Under the pieces are notes generated by a model. The model was not told where the DNA came from, did no database searches, and was given only the letters and a program-made list of their open reading frames with translations. Below, piece after piece: positions 52,981-60,901 of a stretch of DNA of 64,000 nt. Source of the stretch: Fluviibacter phosphoraccumulans (GTDB taxonomy: Bacteria > Pseudomonadota > Gammaproteobacteria > Burkholderiales > Rhodocyclaceae); assembly GCF_016110345.1 (NCBI RefSeq), contig NZ_AP019011.1:1984001-2048000 (forward strand). Direction: 5' to 3'. Each line of letters opens with the position of its first letter. The stretch's first letter is position 1. The position numbers and the translations under genes are program-made.

Positions 52981-53480
52981 ACGTTCTGCCGCGCCAACTT
53001 GGCCAGTTTGTTTTTAATCCGGGTCTGCTTGAGCTGGGACAGATGATCGACAAAGACTTTGCCGTTCAGGTGATCAATCTCATGCTGAATACAAATGGCT
53101 AATAGTTCGCCCGTTTCAAGCACACGCTCTTTGCCGTCCAGATCCTGATAGCGCACGCGCACATCAGACGGGCGATCCACTTTGTCGTAAACCCCGGGTA
53201 CGGATAGGCAACCCTCTTCGTAAGTCTGCATGCCGCTCACCGATTCGATCACCGGATTAATAAAGGCTTGCAGTCCCTTCTGATCTTCCGACACATCAAT
53301 GACGATGACGCGCTGGTGAACATTGACCTGAGTCGCTGCCAGACCAATTCCCGGGGCCTCGTACATGGTCTCGGCCATATCGGCGACCAGCTGACGCAGC
53401 GCGGCGTCAAACACCGTTACCGGTTTGGCAACCGTACGTAGCCGTTCATCCGGAAATCGCAGTATCGGTAACAGGGCCAT
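52977..53480 (-). CDS. def: Peptide deformylase
   Basis: A 167-residue metalloenzyme. The ATG at 53480, with AGAG at six bases, gives MALLPILRFPDERLR, the standard N-terminus. Conserved motifs are GIGLAATQ, EEGCLSVPG and HEIDHLNG with metal ligands C and two H. It removes the N-formyl group from new proteins and is translated with fmt. It is divergent from the exported protein next to dprA. Confidence 0.97.
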   Translation of the reverse strand: MALLPILRFPDERLRTVAKPVTVFDAALRQLVADMAETMYEAPGIGLAATQVNVHQRVIVIDVSEDQKGLQAFINPVIESVSGMQTYEEGCLSVPGVYDKVDRPSDVRVRYQDLDGKERVLETGELLAICIQHEIDHLNGKVFVDHLSQLKQTRIKNKLAKLARQNV

Positions 53481-53588
53481 GCTTTGCTCTCTGGTGGGCG
53501 TTAGATCAGGTTCGCTGATGTACAAAATGATTTATGCTTGTCGGGCGCAATCACTTTTGAGCGCCTCTTTAGGATTCATATTATAGCG

Positions 53589-54452
53589 ATGCGCTCTAAA
53601 TTCAACCGTTCTGCATTCCTCGCCCTCACACTCTTCGGGCTCCTGTCGGCAAAAGTATCCGCAGAGGCTGTCCCGCTCATCGTGCCGGAGGCCACATTCA
53701 GCACCTTGCCACGCATTACCGGCAATACGCTCAATCAAGGGCTGATGGATCAGCACAGCACCATTCGTATTCAGCTGAATGACCCCACTGATCGTCTCCG
53801 GCCGGAGACGCCCGTCATGGTCTTTCGGCAGGGGATTCGTCTGAACGCACCCGATGGTCGCGGACTGGGCGTATTGGCCGTTCCTATCGCTCGAGGACAC
53901 ACGTTGAGTCAGCAGTCCGAAGCCAACGAGATTGCCAATCCCGACCAGCCGGGCGTCGCCTGGATCCGTTTACAATCACTGCATCAGGAAGTCCTGCGTG
54001 GAGATAGCGTGATGACGCGTTCACAAGCCCAGTCCTATCAGCCTGCTGCCTGTAAAACGCCGACCCATCCAGAGACGCCCGCCCCCACCTCACAAGTCAT
54101 TGCGCCGGTCAGCCAGGCCGACATGCTTTCGTCTGGTGGCGACTTACTGGTCATTTCTGGTGGCTGCGGCATCGGTCTAAACCGGGGTGACACGTTAACG
54201 CTCTGGCGTCCTGCTGTTGCGACCTATGGTCGCAAAATGGACCAACCTATTGAAAACAAACGCAATGACGCTTCGAGCGTCTTCGACGATAATCCAGCCA
54301 TTAGCCGTACACAGACACCAGGCCACCGCATCGGCACCGCCACGGTGGTCGCGGTATACCCGGAAGCGGCCATCATTCGGGTTAAAAATATCAGCCAGGC
54401 CGTGCAACCCAAGGATCTGGTACGCATCAGCCCTGTAAAGAACTCACCATGA
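53589..54452 (+). CDS. Exported protein at the dprA locus
   Basis: A 287-residue protein from the ATG at 53589; the frame opens further upstream at 53538. It has a signal peptide (SAFLALTLFGLLSAKVSAEA). In betaproteobacteria this locus usually encodes a LysM-domain peptidoglycan-binding protein between def and dprA. I see no LysM repeat here, but the C-terminal half (HRIGTATVVAVYPEAAIIRVKNI) resembles the usual beta-rich domain, so it may be a divergent or shortened relative. It overlaps dprA by four bases. Confidence 0.65.
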   Translation: MRSKFNRSAFLALTLFGLLSAKVSAEAVPLIVPEATFSTLPRITGNTLNQGLMDQHSTIRIQLNDPTDRLRPETPVMVFRQGIRLNAPDGRGLGVLAVPIARGHTLSQQSEANEIANPDQPGVAWIRLQSLHQEVLRGDSVMTRSQAQSYQPAACKTPTHPETPAPTSQVIAPVSQADMLSSGGDLLVISGGCGIGLNRGDTLTLWRPAVATYGRKMDQPIENKRNDASSVFDDNPAISRTQTPGHRIGTATVVAVYPEAAIIRVKNISQAVQPKDLVRISPVKNSP

Positions 54453-55576
54453 ATCCATCCACCTCACCCCACGATCCGCAGGAACTTCGCAGCTGGCTGA
54501 ATCTGACGCTGCCGGCCGGTATCGGCCCAAGAAAGCAGCAGCAACTGCTTCGCGCTTTTGGTCATCCGGATGCCGTCTTTGATGCCGGTCTGAGCGCCGT
54601 TGCTGGCCTCATCGGCATCAAACTCGCCGAGTCGCTCTTTGACGGGCGCAATAACGAAGCGCAGCAAGCGCTGATCGCCACCACCCTGGCCTGGCTGAGC
54701 GAGCCCGGCCATCACATTGTGACGCTGGCCGACCGCGATTACCCGCAGCGCTTACTGGAATCTGGTGACCCACCCAGCCTACTGTATATCAACGGTGATC
54801 CGGCCTATCTGAACCGCGCAGCTATTGGCATCGTGGGCAGCCGCAACGCCACACCTCAAGGCATCGAAAACGCGCTGGCTTTTTCCCGGGTGCTGGCTGA
54901 TGCCGGGTTCACCATCATCAGTGGCTTGGCGCTGGGTATCGATGCTGCCGCTCACGAGGGCGCGATTCGTAGCGAGGCACCGAGCGGCACCATTGCCATC
55001 ATCGGCACCGGCATTGATCGCGTTTATCCTTCCAGTAATAAGAAACTGGCGCACGTGGTGACCGGCAAGGGCTGCATTATTTCTGAGTTTCCGCTCGGCA
55101 CAGCCGCTACCGCCAGTAATTTCCCCCGTCGCAACCGGCTCATCGCAGGTTTGTCACAGGCCTGCCTGGTGGTAGAAGCAGCCCCCGCTTCCGGTTCGCT
55201 CATCACGGCCCGCCTAGCGGGCGAGCTGGGTCGCGATCTATTTGCCATTCCCGGCTCGATCCATGCGCCACAATATAAAGGCTGCCACGCGCTCATCAAG
55301 CAAGGCGCCAAACTGGTTGAATGTGCCCAGGACATCCTGGAAGAACTGCGACCTCAGGCCGCCACCCAATCGGCCACCCCGGAACCTGCACCGGATAAAC
55401 CTGAACACGCCCCGCTGATCGCCGCACTGGGTCACGACCCCTGCACCCTGGATCAACTCATCAGTCGTTCTGGCTTGACGGCAGACGCAGTTCTTGCGAT
55501 GCTGACCGAACTCAGTCTGGAAGGTGTTGTGACAAACCTGCCGGGCGGGCGTTACCAACGCCTCATCCGCAGCTAA
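54449..55576 (+). CDS. dprA: DNA-processing protein DprA
   Basis: A 375-residue protein that loads RecA on incoming single-stranded DNA during natural transformation. An N-terminal helix-hairpin-helix/SAM-like region is followed by the Rossmann fold (AIGIVGSRNATPQG, SGLALGIDAAAHEGAI, IGTGIDRVYPSSN, ISEFPLG, RRNRLIAGLSQ) and a C-terminal winged domain (CTLDQLISRSGLTADAVLAML). The ATG overlaps the upstream stop (ATGA). The presence of dprA alone does not prove competence. Confidence 0.95.
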   Translation: MNPSTSPHDPQELRSWLNLTLPAGIGPRKQQQLLRAFGHPDAVFDAGLSAVAGLIGIKLAESLFDGRNNEAQQALIATTLAWLSEPGHHIVTLADRDYPQRLLESGDPPSLLYINGDPAYLNRAAIGIVGSRNATPQGIENALAFSRVLADAGFTIISGLALGIDAAAHEGAIRSEAPSGTIAIIGTGIDRVYPSSNKKLAHVVTGKGCIISEFPLGTAATASNFPRRNRLIAGLSQACLVVEAAPASGSLITARLAGELGRDLFAIPGSIHAPQYKGCHALIKQGAKLVECAQDILEELRPQAATQSATPEPAPDKPEHAPLIAALGHDPCTLDQLISRSGLTADAVLAMLTELSLEGVVTNLPGGRYQRLIRS

Positions 55577-55623
55577 CCTGCACTTTCAGGCTGTCTGACT
55601 GACCCAACGCGATAGGTTGCCCC

Positions 55624-56082
55624 ATGCTCGATATCCTTGTTTACCTGTTCGAACACTTCGAAGAACTCGGCGCCGGCGACCAACAAAGCAACTTTGAAGA
55701 GTCGCCGCTTTCGGAGACCCTGATCGAAGCCGGTTTTGAGCGCGAAGAGATTGACCAGGCCTTTGGCTGGCTGGCCGGGCTCAGTGGTGAGCGTCACCGT
55801 GCCATTTGCGCGCCTTCCGCTGACTCAGTCCGTATTTTTACCGATCGCGAATATGATCATCTGGGGCATGACTGCCTGAACTATCTGTTCGCCCTGGAAA
55901 AGCAGAATGCCGTACCGGCCGGACTACGTGAGCTGATTATTGATCGCGCCATGGCGATGGAAGATCTGACGCTGGATCACTTCAAAATCATCGTACTGAT
56001 GGTCTTGTGGAGCCGTAATCAGGCGGTTGATAGTTTGCTGGTCGAGACCCTGCTTGACGACATGAGCGGTCCCTATAATTAA
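55624..56082 (+). CDS. smg: DUF494 family protein Smg
   Basis: A 152-residue protein starting MLDILVYLFEHF, the family opening, with the middle RIFTDREYDHLGHDCLNYLF and the end MVLWSRNQAVDSLLVETLL. Smg is conserved downstream of dprA in beta- and gammaproteobacteria; its function is unknown. It lies 47 bases after dprA. The 189-base gap to the next gene shows no gene or clear signal. Confidence 0.9.
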   Translation: MLDILVYLFEHFEELGAGDQQSNFEESPLSETLIEAGFEREEIDQAFGWLAGLSGERHRAICAPSADSVRIFTDREYDHLGHDCLNYLFALEKQNAVPAGLRELIIDRAMAMEDLTLDHFKIIVLMVLWSRNQAVDSLLVETLLDDMSGPYN

Positions 56083-56271
56083 TCTCGGTGAAAAGCAGGT
56101 TGCTTGCCAATACCGGCGCGGCCTCCTATGATGCGGCGGTTACTCGGTGCCTTTAGGGTACCGCCCACGCCCGGCAAACCTGACATCTGTTTGCCGGTCA
56201 CCGAACATTGATCGGGTTGTCGAATCAGCCGCAAAGCCTTTCTGACAGCCACCGGGACGAGACACCACCCC

Positions 56272-58884
56272 ATGGGAAAGAAACTAATCATTGCCGAAAA
56301 ACCTTCCGTTGCGCTGGATATTTCCAAAGCGCTGGGTGGCTTTACCAAGCATGATGACTATTACGAAAGCGACGATTACGTCCTTTCCTCGGCCGTGGGT
56401 CACCTCCTGGCGCTGATCTGCCCCGAAGAATTTGAAGTCAAGCGCGGCAAGTGGACCTTTGCGCATCTGCCGGTGATTCCGCCACATTTTGATCTGCAGC
56501 CCATTGAGAAATCGGCACCGCGCCTGAAAGTGCTGCAGAAACTGCTGCGCCGCAAGGATATTGATGGCCTCATCAACGCCTGCGATGCGGGACGCGAAGG
56601 CGAGCTCATCTTTAATTACATCGCCCAATACGCCAAGGCCAAAGTGCCTGTACAGCGTTTGTGGCTGCAATCGATGACCAAAGAAGCCATCCAGAATGGC
56701 TTCGAGCATCTGCGCGATGGCGCCGACATGCAAGGGCTGGCCGATGCCGCCGTCTGCCGCTCGGAATCAGACTGGCTGGTCGGCATTAATGGCACGCGTG
56801 CCATGACAGCCTTTAATTCCAAGACCGGTGGCTTTCACCTCACCACGGTTGGCCGCGTACAAACGCCGACCCTGTCGCTGGTTGTTGAGCGCGAAAAAGA
56901 AATCCGTGCCTTTGTGCCCCGTAACTATTGGGAAGTCGAAGGCGAATTTCAGGCCGCAGGCGGCACCTACATCGGCCGCTGGTTTGATGAAGGTTTCAAG
57001 AAGGGCGAAGACGAACACGCCCGCGCCGAACGCCTGTGGCAAGAACAGCAAGCGGATGCGATCCGTAGCGATTGTCTGGGAAAACCCGGCATCGTCACCG
57101 ACACCGCAAAACCGGAAAATCGGCTATCTCCCCTGCTTTTTGACCTAACTAGCTTGCAACGTGAAGCGAACACGCGCTTTGGCTTCTCTGCTAAAACGAC
57201 GCTATCTATCGCCCAAGCCTTGTACGAACGGCACAAGGTTTTAACCTATCCGCGTACCGATTCACGCGCCCTGCCCGAAGATTATCTGCCGACTGTACAC
57301 AACGTACTGGCCGGGCTGCCCGATCTCTACGCCCCCTTCGCCAACGAAATCGTCAAAGAAGGCTGGGTCAAACCGAACAAGCGCATCTTCAATAACACCA
57401 AGATCTCAGATCACTTCGCCATCATCCCAACCGGCACCGTGCCCAAGAGTTTGTCGGAAGTGGAAGCCAAACTGTACGACTTCGTCGTGCGCCGCTTCCT
57501 CTCGGTTTTCTACCCGGCCGCTGAATATCTGGTCACCACCCGTATTACCCGCGTTGGCACCCACCCCTTCAAAACCGAAGGCAAAGTCCTGGTTAAAAAG
57601 GGCTGGCTCACCGTGTACGGCAAGGAAGAAAGCGACGAAGAAACCAATCTGCCCGCCGTCACTGAGGGTGAAAAAGTACAGACGGAAGACGTGCGCGTTA
57701 AGGCCTCGGCCACACGCCCGCCAGCGCGCTACTCCGAAGCCACACTGCTTTCCGCCATGGAAGGCGCCGGCAAACGCATCGATGACGACGAACTCCGTGC
57801 CGCCATGGCCGGTCGCGGCCTAGGCACGCCAGCCACGCGCGCCCAGATCATCGAAGGCCTGCTTGCCGAACAGTATCTGCTGCGCGAAGGCCGCGAACTC
57901 ATCCCGATGGCTAAAGCCTTTAATCTCATGACCCTGCTGGAAGGCCTGGGCGTTACCGCACTCACCTCGCCAGAGCTCACCGGTGAATGGGAATCCAAAC
58001 TGGGCAGCATGGAGCGCGGCGAACTCTCGCGCAAACAGTTCATGGCCGAGATTGCCCAAATGACCGAAGACATGGTCGCCAAAGCCAAAAACTTCGAGCA
58101 TGACACCATCCCCGGCGACTTCGGCACGCTGACGACCCCTTGCCCCAAGTGCGGCGGCGTCATGAAAGAAACCTACAAAAAGTTCCAGTGCGGTAGTTGC
58201 GACTACGGCCTCTGGAAAACCGTGGCCGGCCGCCAGTTTGAAGGTGCCGAGATTGAAACGCTGATCAAGGAACGCCAGGTCGGCCCGCTCAACGGCTTCC
58301 GCAACAAGATGGGCCGCCCGTTTGCCGCGCTGATCAAACTCAATGACGAGCATCAGCCCGCGTTTGACTTTGGTAATTCGGACGATAGCTTGACCGAACC
58401 TGTTGATTTCTCAGGCGTTTCCAGCGTCGGTGCCTGCCCGAAGTGCAAGGCTAACGTCTATCCGTACGTGACTTCTTATGTTTGCGAGAAGTCTGTAGGC
58501 TCGGAAAAAACCTGCACCTTCCGCTCCGGCCAGATCATTTTGCAGCAACCTGTTGATAAGGAACAGATGTCCAAGTTGCTCACTGCCGGCAAGACGGATC
58601 TACTGAAAGAGTTTGTTTCCTCACGGACCCGTCGTAAATTCTCGGCCTTCCTCGCCCTTGATAAAGATGGCAAGGTGGTCTTTGAATTTGAACCGCGCCC
58701 AGCAAAAGCGGGTGCTACCGCCAAGGACAAGGCCGCTCCCAAAAAGACGACGGGCAAAGCAGCTGCAGATGACGAAGCCAAGGCCGTTAAGAAAGTGGCC
58801 GCGAAGAAGCCTGCTGCCAAAAAGCCGGCAGCCAAGAAACCCGTCGCTAAAAAGGCCACTGCGAAGAAACCAGCCGCCAAGTAA
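56272..58884 (+). CDS. topB: Type IA DNA topoisomerase (topoisomerase III-like) with basic tail
   Basis: An 870-residue topoisomerase. The TOPRIM domain starts the chain (LIIAEKPSVALDI, then NACDAGREGELIF). The active-site tyrosine is in LTYPRTDSRALPEDY. A C-terminal zinc-finger-like CPKCGGVMKETYKKFQCGSCDYG and a second CPKCKANVYPY segment follow. The last 70 residues or so are Lys/Ala/Pro repeats (AAKKPAAKKP), like histone H1-type tails, which would add non-specific DNA binding. It removes negative supercoils and unlinks DNA. The topoisomerase III assignment rests on the N-terminal motif; calling it TopA would be the alternative. Confidence 0.92.
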   Translation: MGKKLIIAEKPSVALDISKALGGFTKHDDYYESDDYVLSSAVGHLLALICPEEFEVKRGKWTFAHLPVIPPHFDLQPIEKSAPRLKVLQKLLRRKDIDGLINACDAGREGELIFNYIAQYAKAKVPVQRLWLQSMTKEAIQNGFEHLRDGADMQGLADAAVCRSESDWLVGINGTRAMTAFNSKTGGFHLTTVGRVQTPTLSLVVEREKEIRAFVPRNYWEVEGEFQAAGGTYIGRWFDEGFKKGEDEHARAERLWQEQQADAIRSDCLGKPGIVTDTAKPENRLSPLLFDLTSLQREANTRFGFSAKTTLSIAQALYERHKVLTYPRTDSRALPEDYLPTVHNVLAGLPDLYAPFANEIVKEGWVKPNKRIFNNTKISDHFAIIPTGTVPKSLSEVEAKLYDFVVRRFLSVFYPAAEYLVTTRITRVGTHPFKTEGKVLVKKGWLTVYGKEESDEETNLPAVTEGEKVQTEDVRVKASATRPPARYSEATLLSAMEGAGKRIDDDELRAAMAGRGLGTPATRAQIIEGLLAEQYLLREGRELIPMAKAFNLMTLLEGLGVTALTSPELTGEWESKLGSMERGELSRKQFMAEIAQMTEDMVAKAKNFEHDTIPGDFGTLTTPCPKCGGVMKETYKKFQCGSCDYGLWKTVAGRQFEGAEIETLIKERQVGPLNGFRNKMGRPFAALIKLNDEHQPAFDFGNSDDSLTEPVDFSGVSSVGACPKCKANVYPYVTSYVCEKSVGSEKTCTFRSGQIILQQPVDKEQMSKLLTAGKTDLLKEFVSSRTRRKFSAFLALDKDGKVVFEFEPRPAKAGATAKDKAAPKKTTGKAAADDEAKAVKKVAAKKPAAKKPAAKKPVAKKATAKKPAAK

Positions 58885-58931
58885 GCAACGAATAAGCGTG
58901 CTGCCAACAACAAGGACTCATGCGTCACTGA

Positions 58932-58947
58932 TGTTTCACGTGAAACA
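58932..58947. promoter_or_regulatory. parS site (perfect)
   Basis: TGTTTCACGTGAAACA is the canonical ParB-binding centromere site. Flanking bases extend it to a 24-bp perfect palindrome. It lies between the topoisomerase stop and the oxyR stop. parS sites cluster near oriC. Confidence 0.93.
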
Positions 58948-58952
58948 TCAGA

Positions 58953-59909
58953 TCAGCTGGCCTTACTGACCCCTGGCAACTGACAGGACAGGATAGCTTG
59001 CCTGACGGCATCGACGGCTTTGGGGCGCGGAAAAGTTGTGCGCCAAGCTAAGCCAACCGTGCGACCTACCCCTGCTGACTCTCCCGGCCTTGCCACTTGG
59101 CCACTCGCCTCTGCAAACGGCAACACTTTGACCATGGGTTCACGATCAACCAATGGATCTGCCGCAGAGCTGGGCATGACGGCTATGCCTGCACCGCTCG
59201 CTACCATATGCCTGATGGTTTCCAATGAGCTTCCTTCAATCGATCCAGACATGCCCTCCGCACGCTGCAGGCGTGGGCAAGCTTCAAGCACCTGGTCACG
59301 GAAACAGTTACCGCTACCCAGCAAGAGCAACTGTTGCCCATCCAGTTCGTCATTGCGCACGGACTTTCTACCAGCCCATTCGTGCGCGGCTGGAACCACT
59401 ACCCGAAACGGCTCCTCATAAACCCGCTGGGCCACTATGCCAGGCACATCGACAGGCAACGCCAAGACCAATACATCTAACTCGCCCTCTTTCAGCATGG
59501 GGATTAGGTTTGCAGTAAAGTCTTCCCGCAGGAATAAAGGCATATCCGGTGCCAACTTATGCAGCACAGGTATCAGAGCCGGCAAAAGATACGGCGCAAT
59601 GGTATAAATTACGCCTACCCGTAGCGGCCCCTTGAGCGGGTCTCTACTCTGGGTAGCAATTTCATCCAAGCGCAACGTCTCATCAAGCACCCGTTTAATC
59701 TGGGTAACAATAAGCTCACCCAAAGGTGTTGTTCGTATCTCAGAGGCGCCGCGCTCAAATAACGGGGCACCGATCTGCTGCTCGACCTTTTTGATGGCCA
59801 CTGACAGCGTTGGTTGACTGACATGGCACGCATCAGCAGCCCTACCAAAGTGTCGTGTCTTATCCAGAGCGGTAATGTAGCGCATCTCTGTCAGTGTCAT
59901 TGAAGCCAT
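58953..59909 (-). CDS. oxyR: LysR-type peroxide regulator OxyR
   Basis: A 318-residue LysR-type regulator. The ATG at 59909 is preceded by AGGAG at seven bases. The N-terminal helix-turn-helix reads HFGRAADACHVSQPTLSVAIKKVEQQIG. The effector domain has cysteines C202 and C211 in GNCFRDQVLEACP, the same spacing (nine) as the redox pair C199/C208 of E. coli OxyR. It should form a disulfide on peroxide and activate antioxidant genes. parS sites flank it on both sides; two lie in its upstream region. Confidence 0.92.
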   Translation of the reverse strand: MASMTLTEMRYITALDKTRHFGRAADACHVSQPTLSVAIKKVEQQIGAPLFERGASEIRTTPLGELIVTQIKRVLDETLRLDEIATQSRDPLKGPLRVGVIYTIAPYLLPALIPVLHKLAPDMPLFLREDFTANLIPMLKEGELDVLVLALPVDVPGIVAQRVYEEPFRVVVPAAHEWAGRKSVRNDELDGQQLLLLGSGNCFRDQVLEACPRLQRAEGMSGSIEGSSLETIRHMVASGAGIAVMPSSAADPLVDREPMVKVLPFAEASGQVARPGESAGVGRTVGLAWRTTFPRPKAVDAVRQAILSCQLPGVSKAS

Positions 59910-59942
59910 ATCATTTCTCCTGGTTAGAGAAGCGTGAAGGTG

Positions 59943-59958
59943 TGTTTCACGTGGAACA
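59943..59958. promoter_or_regulatory. parS site (one mismatch)
   Basis: TGTTTCACGTGGAACA differs from the canonical site at one base and retains the core TTTCACGTG. It lies 34-49 bases upstream of the oxyR start codon. Confidence 0.85.
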
Positions 59959-60013
59959 TTGATTCGGGACAGTTGCAAAGGCCCGTGCAAAAAACTGGCG
60001 CCATGACTTCGAG

Positions 60014-60029
60014 TGTTTCACGTGGAACA
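60014..60029. promoter_or_regulatory. parS site (one mismatch)
   Basis: This is the same variant TGTTTCACGTGGAACA as at 59943, 71 bases away, between oxyR and the pseudouridine synthase gene. It probably belongs to one parS cluster. Confidence 0.85.
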
Positions 60030-60044
60030 TAACCGCACAGGACA

Positions 60045-60782
60045 TTATCGGGGAGACCAACCTGCCTTAAGCATACTACCGGCATCAAGCCATTGCCACT
60101 CACCCGGGGCCAGGTCGGCCGCCAGATGCAGATCGCCGATTGCCGTTCTTTCTAGTGCGTTTACATGATTACCTGCGGCGGCGATCATGCGCCGCACCTG
60201 ATGGTACTTACCCTGGGTAATAGTCATTTCCAGAATCTGCGGTTCTAGCAATTTACAAGCATCAGCCGCGATGGTCTCTTCTTCGTCTTTCAGCAGCACG
60301 CCAGCCAGCAGTTTGTCGCACAAGCTCTGATCAGCCGCTTCCGCCAACGTTGCCCGATAGACTTTGGGCACCGCATGTTTGGGTGAGGTGAGTACATGGA
60401 TGCACTGACCATCATCCGTTAACAACAATAACCCGGTGGTTTCTACATCCAAGCGACCGACAGGCTGTACGTCACGGGCACGCAACGGATCCGGCAATAA
60501 AGACAGAACGCTGGGGTGATGCTTGGGTGCCCGCGAACATTCGTAGCCCACGGGTTTGTTGAGTAAGATGTAAGCGTTATTACAAAACGGCCAGACGCCC
60601 TCGACCCCTTCAACTTCCAGGACAAGACCTTCGGTGGCAAAGGTTTCGTCCGGATCTTCGCAGCGGTTGCCATTAACCGTAACAGCGCCATTGCGTATGA
60701 GAATGCGGCAGAGCTTACGAGCACCGAAGCCCTGGTTTTGCAAAATACGCTCAATACTTAGGGGTCGGGCGGGTTTATTCAT
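60045..60782 (-). CDS. 16S/23S rRNA pseudouridine synthase, RsuA family
   Basis: A 245-residue enzyme with an N-terminal S4 RNA-binding domain (LSIERILQNQGFGARKLCRILIRNGAVTVNG) and a catalytic domain with the active aspartate in GRLDVETTGLLLLT. The end includes GKYHQVRRM, typical of RsuA/RluB/E/F enzymes. It isomerises a uridine in rRNA; RsuA (position 516 in 16S) is the best guess, but RluF-type activity is not excluded. Its promoter must lie close to gyrB's end. Confidence 0.88.
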   Translation of the reverse strand: MNKPARPLSIERILQNQGFGARKLCRILIRNGAVTVNGNRCEDPDETFATEGLVLEVEGVEGVWPFCNNAYILLNKPVGYECSRAPKHHPSVLSLLPDPLRARDVQPVGRLDVETTGLLLLTDDGQCIHVLTSPKHAVPKVYRATLAEAADQSLCDKLLAGVLLKDEEETIAADACKLLEPQILEMTITQGKYHQVRRMIAAAGNHVNALERTAIGDLHLAADLAPGEWQWLDAGSMLKAGWSPR

Positions 60783-60852
60783 TTTTAAAAATATTCATCT
60801 TCGTTTAACGTGCGGCGATTGGTTGTTAACTTGTGCTGATAATGCAGGTTCA

Positions 60853-60883
60853 AACAAAAACGGCCCGCTGAAGAGCGAGCCGT
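60853..60883 (-). terminator. Intrinsic terminator of gyrB
   Basis: On the minus strand ACGGCTCGC and GCGGGCCGT form a 9-bp stem with one G-T pair and a six-base loop, followed by TTTTTGTTTG. It lies about 20 bases past the gyrB stop. Confidence 0.85.
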
Positions 60884-60901
60884 GTTTTGCGCTGTGTTCA
60901 C

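Noticed and set aside
56083..56271. Minus-strand reading frame covering the smg-topB gap (56079-56348)
   Set aside because: It runs into topB antisense, has no family features, and its composition fits a shadow frame.
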